From Malus domestica (Eukaryota; Streptophyta; Magnoliopsida; Rosales; Rosaceae): a stretch of 64,000 bases of DNA. The position numbers and the translations under genes were made by a program. The notes beneath the pieces are model-generated. The model did no database searches. It saw nothing but the letters and a program-made list of their open reading frames with translations, and was not told the DNA's origin. Within the stretch, counting starts at the first letter, position 1, and each line of letters opens with the position of its first letter. The stretch is taken from contig NC_091661.1 in assembly GCF_042453785.1 (NCBI RefSeq), positions 29,999,501 through 30,063,500 of the forward strand. Direction: 5' to 3'. This document shows positions 24,869 to 34,675 of this stretch, piece after piece.

Positions 24869-26006
24869 GGGTAAATTACATAGTAGCCTCTCAGGTTTGA
24901 GGTCTATTACAACCTCATACAACATCTTTAAAATATTTCATTTTCATACCTCAAATACTATTTTATTTCAAAATAATAAAACCGTTACATTTTCCATCAA
25001 TTGATCTGTTAAGCACTGACGTGGCTACCACATTTGTGCCACGTGGCTGCCAAATGTGTGCCACATGGTAAAAAAATAATTTTTTATTTTCTTTTTTTTA
25101 AAAACCTGAATTAAAAAAAAAAAAAAAAAAAAAAAAAACTTGAAAACGCAGAAACCCGCCCCACCCCTCTTCTTCCTCTATCTGTTTCTTCTTCTCCGCC
25201 CAACACAGAAAAACACCAACCACTCTTTCTTTTCTCCCTCTCTGCTCTCTGCTATCCTTTTTCACCTTTTCTTCAGCCTTCCTCCCCTCTCTCTCTTCTC
25301 GGTGCGGCATCGTTCCGTGGTTTGAGATTAACCCATTCAAAAATCAGAACTTTGACCGCATTCGTAAGCACCCCAAACCCACCAACCAAGCACTGAAAAA
25401 ATTCAAAATTTGAATACATACCTCGTTGTCAGAGCCGACGAGCCCACTCAGCGATGCGTCGGGAGCACTGGGTCCGGGTTTTTTCGGGGGGAGAGGGGAG
25501 AGGTTTCGGATATGGGTTTGTTTGGGGGGGGAAGTTTTCTGGGTTTGGTTGCAGATTTTTTGGGGGTGGATGTTTCCAGGTTTGCTTGCGGCGCGCCGGG
25601 GGGGGGGGGGGGGGTATGTGGGTTTGTATGCAGAGAGTAGAAAGGGAGAAAAGAAAGAGTGGTTGGTGTTTTTCTGTGTTAGGCGGAGAAGAAGAAACAG
25701 ATAGAGCGAAAATAGGGGTGGGGTGGGTTTCTGCGTTTTCAAGTTTTTTTTAGTTTTTTTTTTATTTTATTCAGGTTTTTTTTTTTTAAATAAAAAAAAA
25801 AATTTGCAACATGGCACACATTTGGCAACCACGTGGCACAAATGTGGCAGTCATGTCAGCACTTAACGGATTCATGGATGGAAAATGTAACGGATGTATT
25901 ATTTTGAAATAAAATAGTACTTGAGGTATGGAAGTGAAATGTTTTAAAGATGTTGTATAAGGTTGTAATAGACCTCAAACCTGAGGGACTACTATATAAT
26001 TTACCC
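24869..26006. mobile_element. foldback Mutator-like element (non-autonomous MULE)
   Basis: The element starts GGGTAAATTA and ends with its inverse TAATTTACCC, flanked by the perfect 9-bp direct repeat TAATTTCTA at 24860-24868 and 26007-26015. A 9-bp duplication is the hallmark of Mutator-like transposition. The inverted arms are very long, about 24869-25255 and 25621-26006, with CACATTTGTGCCACGTGG and GAGGTCTATTACAACCT recognisable on both. Only a ~365-bp loop is unique. The left arm holds a run of 26 A (25113-25138), and the loop edge a run of 17 G (25598-25614). No transposase is encoded, so it needs a partner elsewhere. The intact duplication suggests a fairly young insertion. Confidence 0.88.
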
Positions 26007-26019
26007 TAATTTCTATATT

Positions 26020-27060
26020 ATGTACTTTACCACATTCGTTTAATTTAATTTCTCCCACCATTTTTTTCCTTCTACTCCAACAAGATGAAAAATATATCAA
26101 GTAATGGATTGTGTTGACGAATAAGGCGTTTTTTTATCCTAGTGTATTTCATGTTCGAAATCTCTTTCTTTTTAATGTAAATTAGAGTAAAAATATCGAG
26201 AGTAAAACTAAATAATGAAAGATTATTTGGTGCCTTTCTTTCCTTACTATCATTTCTACACACGTCTTACAATTTTTTAATACATAATGTGTAATTTCAA
26301 GAACAACGACAAAACGAATGAGAGAAAGGCCTTTTGCATGCGCCTTAATTAATAATTCATTATTTTTACTTTAGATTAAGAAATTACAAGATGAGTGCAG
26401 AAATGTGAGTTTTTATTATTGGTGTTATTCTACGTTAAAAATGAAAATTAGGTTAGATTGCCTAATTATATGCTCATGTTAGCATGATTTATTTTACACC
26501 TACAATAATGATTAGCACCAAAATATTTTCTGTTTTTTTTTTAAACAAATGCAACATAATATCGGTAGATTTATTTTTATTCCTGCTATCATACCAAAAA
26601 ATATATATGATGAGTGTCCACTAAAAGGCATTTTAATTGCTCAAAGAAATCATTTCGTATTTGTAATAATTGTATTAATAAAAAATTGTGTGGCAATCAA
26701 AATTTTTTCAGTGTGATGAATACCATCACGTTATACTATTAGTTTATTTCACTTATATTATAATATATGCATTTATTTAATAAATATTATATTATAAATC
26801 TATAAGTAGTGTAACAGATAAATTAATATTACTACGTCACGGTATGCGATTGTCACTGTAAAATCCAACCTTTTATGTTTTATCAAAATATTATGGAAAA
26901 GGTAAATTCATTCTAGGGACAACTTGATTGTATGTGCCTAAAAAACAAAGAACAGACAACTTGATTGATACCCAACTTTTAATTATAAAGTAGTGCCGTA
27001 TCTTTCCCTTTTTTATTCATCATAAAAGCATACTTATGCCATCTCAATTCAAATTATATG
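26020..27060. other. AT-rich intergenic, nothing recognised
   Basis: This is very AT-rich DNA with short direct and inverted runs. No open frame of interest, RNA gene or element boundary could be identified. Confidence 0.4.
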
Positions 27061-27330
27061 ATTACAACTCACAAGTAATAATATCGACGCTTTGTAGCTC
27101 AGTTGATTAAGAGTATGCATCATTATACTCGAGGTTTCGTATTCGAATTTCTCTCTCCGTAGTTAGTAGGATACAACTTACAAGTAATAAGATCAATTAG
27201 ACTACAAGTGTCATGTAACTGAGTTGGTTAAGAGCTTAAGAGTGTTTGCCCCCTTACACTCGAGGTTCCGTGTTTGAATCTCATTTCCCGTAGTTTGATG
27301 TAGATTATCCTATCTTTTGTCAAAAAATAG
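27061..27330 (+). repeat. two tandem tRNA-derived SINE-like units
   Basis: Two related units start ACAACTCACAAGTAATA (27064) and ACAACTTACAAGTAATA (27173), about 109 bases apart. Each carries an A-box-like segment (TAGCTCAGTTGATTAAGAG at 27095 and TAACTGAGTTGGTTAAGAG at 27215) and, after ACTCGAGGTT, a B-box-like segment (27133 and 27263). The second unit continues to a T/A-rich end TTTTGTCAAAAAA. The order and spacing match RNA polymerase III promoters of tRNA-derived SINEs. They are not functional tRNAs, because the arms do not pair well. Confidence 0.6.
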
Positions 27331-27722
27331 AAAACCAATTATACTTAGTGAAATACATATTGTTTGATTTTTAGATGAGACGATAGTATCTTTATTAGAA
27401 CGTTAAAAATATGAAAAATTAAAAGAGAGTATTTTGGATTTAAATCTGAAAGGTCTTCAAATTACAAAACTCGAACGCAAAAAATAAGGACAATTTTTTG
27501 CCAATCTAATTGTCACCATATCGACTATACGTGAGCTTAAAATACACAATGTTATCGGATTTTATTAAGCGGTAATTTTGTTTTGTATCTCTTTTTTATT
27601 TTGTTGGTATGTACTCATTGAAGACATTGTTTGGGTATGGCATAATGGCAGCAGAATGAAATGAGCTTGGGTTTGTAATCATATCATACCATCATTCTGT
27701 TGGAACCAAATATTAGCAGTTC
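27331..27722. other. intergenic, nothing recognised
   Basis: This is AT-rich sequence without recognisable genes or repeat ends. Confidence 0.4.
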
Positions 27723-28340
27723 TTAATATGTGCAATCAGAATAAAATGAATTGAACAATGCTATTGATTGGTAGGTTGAACGGCTAGGATCAATTGATCC
27801 TGAGGCTTCAGAGACACTGGTCCGAAAAAGGATCTGAATCCGTCCTCCACCATCCACGCCGTCAACGACTGGATGTTCGTGGTGGTCTCCTCGAGTTTCA
27901 TGGGATTGGTTAGGGTACTTATACGTCTTGCATGCTTGCATGTGGCTCTCTTTCTCTCTCTCACTTCCCACACCATGAAGCTCTCTCCCCACTCCACCAT
28001 CCCAGTAAATCCTCAAATCATGCACCAGTTTACAGAACATGCCACATACCCCACAACAACACCACCGCCACCAACAACAAATTCTCCGTGGCATTTTAAT
28101 CCTCTGCATATGGATGATGGAATCAGTACCATCAATTCACGAAACGACGACAACAGCAGCACTGTTTACAAGAAACACAGAACAGGCTGAGGAAGAAGGA
28201 GGAGGAGAGAGAGAGTTTAATTTTGCAGCGACTGCTTCGTTGAAGAGATTGTGTGCCAAATATTCCCCCAAAAGCTTCAGCTGCCTCGCCGAAGACGGAG
28301 AGCATTGTGCGTTGGTGGATGGAGCCGACGATAGCTAAGT
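27723..28340. other. GC-richer island with unassigned overlapping frames
   Basis: Relative to its surroundings this block is GC-richer. It is open in more than one frame on both strands: minus 27723-28109 (128 codons) and minus 27761-28000; plus 28039-28338 (99 codons). None of the products resembles a family I know. One of the minus frames, with KLEETTTNIQSLTAWMVEDG, looks the most protein-like. It could be a small gene, a long non-coding RNA or a gene fragment. No choice is possible from sequence alone. Confidence 0.25.
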
Positions 28341-29830
28341 TTGTGAGGCCATGGATTTAATATTTCTCCATGCAAATAAGACGTTCTAGGTGAGTTTTTA
28401 TTTAACATAGGGTTCGCTTTTAAAATATGTGGTTAGCATTTATTAGAAGAGTGATGTCACTCAAAGTATGCATTAATTACAAGAAAACATTTCTCTTCTT
28501 ATCGGACACTTTATGTCATGATGACATTCACTATTTTCGAGTCGAGTCTCCATACGATATACAAACATTTCAAATTTCGCAAGCTTGAAATTGTGAATGT
28601 GAAAGTTTGATCCTAGGTGAATTGGTTCACGAGATATATGAGGGGAGGGGTCTCTTTGTTTGTTTTCGTAATGCGTGATAATTATTGGATGAATAGGTTG
28701 TTTTGTTTTTGTTTTCACAAAGCATTTTAGTCACATTTTGAGGAGGAGAGATCCGGTCGCATTTGTCACACTTTCGTAATCTATTCGCCAAAAACACGGT
28801 ACGTGAATTAAGGAATTAATATAATATATATTGTGGAAAATAATACTAAATTAGTTTCTCAGAATTGATTATTATTGGAGGAAAATTGTGGACATCTATC
28901 TTATATTATAAATAGGCAAACAAACAAAAAAGAGAACTTTTGCTAGAAATCGAAGTGCAACACTTTTTATTTTCTTAACTGTATCAGATAATGAATGTAG
29001 AAAAGAGGAGAGAAGATTTGTGTTATCACTTTCTGCTTTTAATCTTATGTGTTGTAGTGGTATGATACAAGAATATCTCTATATATAGAGATTTTGATTT
29101 GACATCTCTTTAAATGTACGAAGAAAACTTACACACCAAAATAGTAAAAACTAAACTTCTACTATTTAATTCTACTATTTCGACTTCCATTCTTCAATTT
29201 TTCATAGACTTACTTTACGTCGGCATTCAGCCATTCACGCTCATTTCACACCATCTTGTATTTTGTACCAATTTATTTGCCAAACACGAGGCAAGAGGTT
29301 GATGTGCAGATGAAAGATGGCCAACCTGCACACAAGGGGAGATGTACCAAGCTACTCAGGCTAAAATTTGTGGGGCCATGGATCGCACGTATCATGTTGT
29401 CACAATCCCTTTCTTATGTCATGATTTGGCTTTGCTTTATGTTGGGACGAAGTCGGACGGAAGGTTATACTGTTACGTGATGATATTAATTTATGTGTTA
29501 TAATATAAGCAAATGATATAGTTTTATAGGAATTATAAAAAAAAGTGGATTGATAAGTAGATGATACCAATAGATTAATAAAAATACGTAGCAGTATGAC
29601 AGTCGCACTAAAAACTGCCTTCAGGGTGTGAGGTGGATATAATTTAAAAACTTTCACAACTCATTCATCAACGTTACTTGAATCATACTTATGAAACGGC
29701 TTCTAAGTTCCAAGTTATGATAGCCGCCAAGACAATACAAAATAGCCTTCTCATTCTTCTTTAGCTAAAATCATTATATACAAAAAATTGTTGGTTTAGT
29801 ATTTTCTTTAGTTTAGCACTACAAAAACCA
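28341..29830. other. AT-rich intergenic, no gene recognised
   Basis: Short open frames (for example 29114-29302 and 29256-29480, plus strand) have no family resemblance. The stretch may contain old repeat material. No boundaries could be fixed. Confidence 0.4.
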
Positions 29831-29834
29831 TCAT

Positions 29835-31530
29835 ACACTATTAAGTTGGCTGCTTATCCAAAAGCAAGAGGGTTCCGGGCAACGGTGCTCACCCAAGCTA
29901 ATAGGAGCCACGCCTTCTTCTCCTCCGCGGCAGAGATTAGGGCCGCCGACGCTGCCATCCGCCCTCCAAGCGACAAAACTATCCACAACACAAAAGAAAA
30001 AGAAAAAAAAAATGCATGTTAAGTGTCTGCTGAAAGTATGAGAATATTTAGGTTCTTGTAGATTGCAAAGAGAAATAATATCAACATACATACCATTTGG
30101 TACATTTGAAGCCAAATTTGACAGCACAAGTATGGTGACTGCAAGAACTATCCCGGTAGCACGATCAATTTGCGCATGCAGCGCCATGAAGTCCCAAAGA
30201 TCGCTTGGAATGCCTGTCTTGTTAAATCCTTTGACGGTTATAAACATTACGCAGAAGAAAATCAAGAGTGAATAGGACACCTGATAAAAAAAACAAGAGA
30301 GAAATTTATGAACATTTGCAGTCTTGTGGTCCAGATGTTCCTTCCCTTCCAACGACTACATAGGAAATGCATCTGTTTGTCTTTTAAGTTGTGAGTGTCA
30401 AAGAATATGTCCTCACGGTTTCTTGACATACAAGTAACTTGATCAATCCGAGTTAATAGTTGAGAAAATTATGGAGCCCTTATTTGGTTTAGTTTATGAG
30501 TCCTTATTTAGTGCAATTAATCATGAAGACCTTAATTAGTTGACAAAGAATTCGTTACCATTTAGTACTATAATAAAATCCTAATTGATTTGGAATATCC
30601 CTTCTAGTGCAAAACCCTATTTCTGTGCACAAGGACTCTTGGCTGCTAGATTGTAGAAGTTCCTCCTTGAAACCCTAGCAATCATGGCTTCTTCTTCCTC
30701 CACTTTGGAAGATAAGTTTATTTCCCTTTAATTGTTTGATTGGTTTATTGTAATTCTATTTGTTATATCTGTGATCCTAGTGCAAAACCCTATTTCTGTG
30801 CACAATGTGCCTGGGGAAAACCGACGAGAACTTACATCCCCTCTGGAACAGGTTCCGGAGCTGGATAGACCACAACCTCCAGAACATACATAGAAGAATC
30901 AAAGCATTCACACACACTACCACAAGCATTGCAGGGAGAATTCCAATCACAAATGTCCCGAAATAAATCTTACTCCGAATAGCTATAACAAGGTTTTGAG
31001 GATTGTCAATCGGGGTTGCTGCAAACCCAATGTTTGCACTCGAGGCAAGGGCGAGTAGGATAGGATGAGGCGGGAGGTTATGTTGTCTTGTAACTTTCAA
31101 AATAAAACTCGGTTAAAACCGCACAAGAGGTGTTATTGGTGAAGAAAGCGCTCGAAACGGTAGAAATCAAACAGATTCGACAGAGCAAGTCCCTTGCTCC
31201 TCGAGTTTTCCATATGAGCAACCTGCCCAAATACTTGAACATATCCGCTCTTTCGAGATAGATACAACCATTGTCCCGAACAGAAAACCAATGATTGGGA
31301 GATCAATAGCAGCTATGCTTGATCAGGAGTTAAGACTCGGAAAACAGCCATAAACATTGCCCCGAGGAGGGACTCTGCTGTCCTCCCGATTGGCAAGAAA
31401 GGGACAGCCGGAAACACTGCCAATATCCAAAAGACTGCAAACGCAATCGAGCCAAGAACCACTTTGAGAATAAGCCATGACCATTTTTCCAACTTCAGAG
31501 CTTATGTGCTCCCTCCCATGCACTCAAATT
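29835..31530 (-). pseudogene. broken LSI2-like (ArsB/NhaD-type) efflux transporter gene
   Basis: Minus-strand pieces match plant silicon-efflux LSI2-like proteins of the ArsB/NhaD permease superfamily, in the correct order. The N-terminal part ([58 protein letters not shown]) lies at about 31480-31250. [19 protein letters not shown]-like sequence and NPQNLVIAI lie at 31085-30850. [18 protein letters not shown] and [10 protein letters not shown] lie at 30281-30095. [17 protein letters not shown] and LLAWVSTVA lie at 29955-29880. Splice-like junctions (CAG|GTGTCC, CCAAATG|GTATG) are kept, so the copy arose by DNA duplication and not by retroposition. It is disabled by several frameshifts and stops: the reading frame slips near the start, a stop replaces the Y of DQAYAA, another falls before AANLI, and the C-terminus is missing. 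The hydrophilic central loop is replaced by unrelated repeat DNA. Confidence 0.85.
30440..30805. repeat. repeat-derived insertion with 29-bp direct repeats inside the LSI2-like pseudogene
   Basis: The word CTAGTGCAAAACCCTATTTC plus nine further identical bases occurs at 30604-30632 and again at 30777-30805, bracketing about 144 bases. Upstream sequence (from GTTGAGAAAATTATGGAGCC, 30459) looks like high-copy plant repeat DNA, possibly LTR-derived. This material sits where the large loop of the transporter should be encoded. Confidence 0.45.
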
Positions 31531-32207
31531 CAAATCTTCACCGTTTAGATTAGTGTAAAGTAGAATTTCGCTTGTATCACAAGAAGCTAAAGATCTTCAC
31601 ATGGACTCTAAGGCTGCGTCCGTTAGAAATGGAGGACAACTTCCAAATTTTGTCTAAATTGAAGGTAAAAGATTGATGGTTCATTTGGTTGTGCTTTTAA
31701 AATAACTGAAAAACGCTTTTAGAGAAAAAAAATTTGGGTTCCAAAACACTTGAAGTGCTTTCTGCAAGAAGCACTAGTTATGTGTATTTTCCAGAAAGTA
31801 CTTTTAGTGCTTTTCCAGGATTTGCTTACATTTTTACTAAGGATTGGTTCCAAGAACATTTTCATCAAAAACGCTTTCAATCATTTTGAAAGCACATTCA
31901 AACCAGATATGAGTAGTGATGATCAAAGTTATCCCTTCTAATCCTACTACTATTGTTGTGGGATTAGACTGAAAAACTTTCATTCATGAGTAATTAATCT
32001 TCTACCTTCGAAGTTGCTATCCATTTCTTTCCGAAGTATCCTATCCAAGTCAATCCTCTTAACAAAAGCAGCCTAAAGCTCAATCATTCACAAGAACCAA
32101 GCCAAGATTGAAACTTTCAATCTGTTTAATAGCAATGGCTCAATAGAAATTTACAAAGATACATCAGGAAAAAAAATAGAAATTTACAAAGAAATTCACA
32201 ATGAACA

Positions 32208-32460
32208 TGTTCGAACATGTACGATATTCAGATGGATGAACGAAACAATTATTAGCTAAGATCAGTGCATGTAACATGTTTTGGTTTTGTCTACTACGAA
32301 AGCATCAAACTATCACTGTTGTAACTTGTAAGCCAAGAGAGAGAAACAAACAAAGAAGAAAAACCAAATCGAATGAAAGATTAAGATGCCATTAAAAATT
32401 ACTCAAATCATGTGACACATTTTATTAGATTATTAAATTCATTTAATCAAAAAAATAATA
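32208..32460. repeat. direct segmental duplication, copy 1
   Basis: Shares GAACATGTACGATA, ACATGTTTTGGTTTTGTCTA, GCCAAGAGAGAGAAACAAAC and ATCATGTGACACATTTT in order with 32614-32870, at an offset of about 406 bases. Confidence 0.8.
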
Positions 32461-32613
32461 AAGGAGAGGAATCCGTTACATCACTTTTTTTACATAATTT
32501 TTATACATGTTTGGAGGCGACAACAACCAAGTAAGGCTCGATTAATAAAGTTGTGCAACGAGACTATTTCTTTAGCAAATGCATTAGCGACAAAATTAGA
32601 TTCATAATAAATA

Positions 32614-32870
32614 TGTTTGAACATGTACGATACTCAGATGAATCAACGACAAAACTGTTAACTAAGTGCAATACATGTAACATGTTTTGGTTTTGTCTAC
32701 TATGAAAACATCAAACTCAATTATAATATTGGAAGCCAAGAGAGAGAAACAAACAAAGAAGAAAATCAAATCGAATGATATATTAAGATGCAATTACAAA
32801 ATAATCAAATCATGTGACACATTTTGTTAAACTACTAACGTCATATTACCAAAATAAATAAATAAATTAT
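32614..32870. repeat. direct segmental duplication, copy 2
   Basis: This is the second copy of the segment at 32208-32460. Substitutions and short indels separate the two, so the duplication is not recent. No coding potential. Confidence 0.8.
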
Positions 32871-33773
32871 TAACATAATCTTCACATGCAATGCATTGAA
32901 CCATTTATAGTCTATTTTTGAGCCCACTACGTGGCGGAAAAGGTCAAAAATGACCTTCCTGGAATGAGTTGTCCTCATGAGTAGTTTTTTTTTCTTTCAT
33001 GTGTTGGTTTTGCTAACTTATAACCCGTGCTTTTTAAAAAAATTAATTTTTTTTTTAGAGACGAATTAGGGGAGATTGCCAAAATAAACAAATTGTCAAG
33101 GGAAGATTTGCTGAAAATTGTTTTTAGTAAACATAGGATGTACTTGTGTCCAATGTCAATCGATTGTTGGTGATCTCAAGTCACGCCGTGCTTAAATTTG
33201 ATCAGAAATTTGTCGAAAAAGTCGGAGTAAGTCAACAGGAAACTCTAACTTTTAGGGTAGAAAGTTTTCTTCAAATTCGAACGGGACTCTTGCATGAAAA
33301 GCTCAAATGTTGGCGTAAAGGATAACGGTGTTGTGGTTCGTGGTTTTTGAGCAAGAAGAATGGCGGCAGCGGTTTAAATGTCTGAGAGAGAGAGAATTCG
33401 AGAGAAGAAGAATGGGATATCAACTTGCCACCCGTCGTACTTATTTTAGTATAGACTATAAAGTAATTTATGCTCATAAGCATTTTTTACAAAAGCACTT
33501 CTAGTAAAAGCATGACGAGAATTTTAGTTAAAATGATCAACAATGAACTCTATAAAGCACCAAAAAATGCTTTTAGAATCCATAATCAGTTCAAGGCATA
33601 TATGATATTTCTTTGGAAACGGCTAAAAATGCCATCTAACAATCAAAGGCGATTTTCATTACATTTGACAAACGAACTTAAAAGCGTTTATGGGGTAAAC
33701 AAGTTTTGAAAAAACACGTAACCAAAAAACTAAAAAAGCGTTTTCTACAGAAACAGTCTCAAATGAACCATCA

Positions 33774-34675
33774 GTTAATTATGTCAATTAAGCACTACAA
33801 GAACCTATTGGTGTGCAATTAGCCACACTACAATATGCACCTCTATCCACCTGATGGCGATGAGGTTTGGAGTTGGAGCCATAAAATTTTCCAACATGAC
33901 ATGTTGCCCTAATCCTTGCTTTGTTGTTTTATCATGTCTCCTGGTTTGTTGGTCACAGCCTGTTCCTAGTTTGCATTTCTGCCCTGTTTGGGCAAGTGGG
34001 TAGGACAAAGACTTGAGCTTTGGCCATTACCTATAGGACATTTTTAATTAAATGCTTATCCTTTTAATCCACCATAACAATTGTTTGTTGCCACCAACTT
34101 GAATGGTTGCATCCAATCCACTACCCCTACAATGTTAGACCAGTGAAGCTCATGCCCTACATATTCGAGGCACTTCATGCTCTCCATCCCCTTCCATTCA
34201 TTCCGAGTTTGAACCTGGTTCCGGCTTTGAAACCGATTTCCGTTGTCGGATTCACAACTGGTTTAGGGCAAAGAAATCGACGTTCGAAGATCAAATGCAT
34301 TAGATTTCCGGCAAGGCTCGTAAAGTATGAGCTTTCGGAGCCTTTTCCGGATAGACTGTTACGCATCTTCAAGTGCGAATACTCAAAATGGCGTAATTCG
34401 ACCTTTTTATTACACATGAACAAAATATAGTCAACAACACAACATCTACATAAGTGAATTATATCCTCTGTATTAACATCAAAGTACAAAAAATGTTCTA
34501 AAGAATGCTCTTTGAGCACTCACACTAACAATTCTACAATCTATTTCCCCCCTCAATTCTCTGTTTTCGGCCGTAAGAAACTCTCACCTCTGCAATCCAT
34601 TCGTCGTCAACAATGTGATCCCCGGTTTACCAAAGCTATACACATCCGAAAAGGCCATGTTGAACCATTGCTATG
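33774..34675. other. intergenic and probable 3' UTR of the At5g52430-like gene
   Basis: The part nearest 34675 is probably the 3' UTR of the minus-strand gene. Open frames on both strands at 34107-34519 overlap each other and resemble nothing known. Confidence 0.4.

Larger units (their letters stand above)
31674..33773. repeat. repeat block bounded by 14-bp inverted repeats
   Basis: TGATGGTTCATTTG at 31674-31687 is perfectly inverted at 33760-33773 (CAAATGAACCATCA). The block contains a MITE-like copy rich in AGCACTT/AAAGCGTTTT words (31681-31905), the duplicated segments at 32.2 and 32.6 kb, and related words again at 33475-33760. It could be one 2.1-kb non-autonomous DNA element or two related elements flanking unrelated DNA. 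There is no target-site duplication that I can call with confidence. Confidence 0.4.

Noticed and set aside
25410-25753. three overlapping Gly-rich ORFs on the plus strand
   Set aside because: They lie over the G-run and arm of the foldback MULE and have no coding features.
27091-27165. tRNA gene
   Set aside because: A- and B-box-like segments are present, but acceptor, D and T arms do not pair, and the segment is repeated as a SINE-like unit.
34107-34519. overlapping 107- and 114-codon ORFs on opposite strands
   Set aside because: No family resemblance, and they overlap the likely 3' UTR of the At5g52430-like gene.
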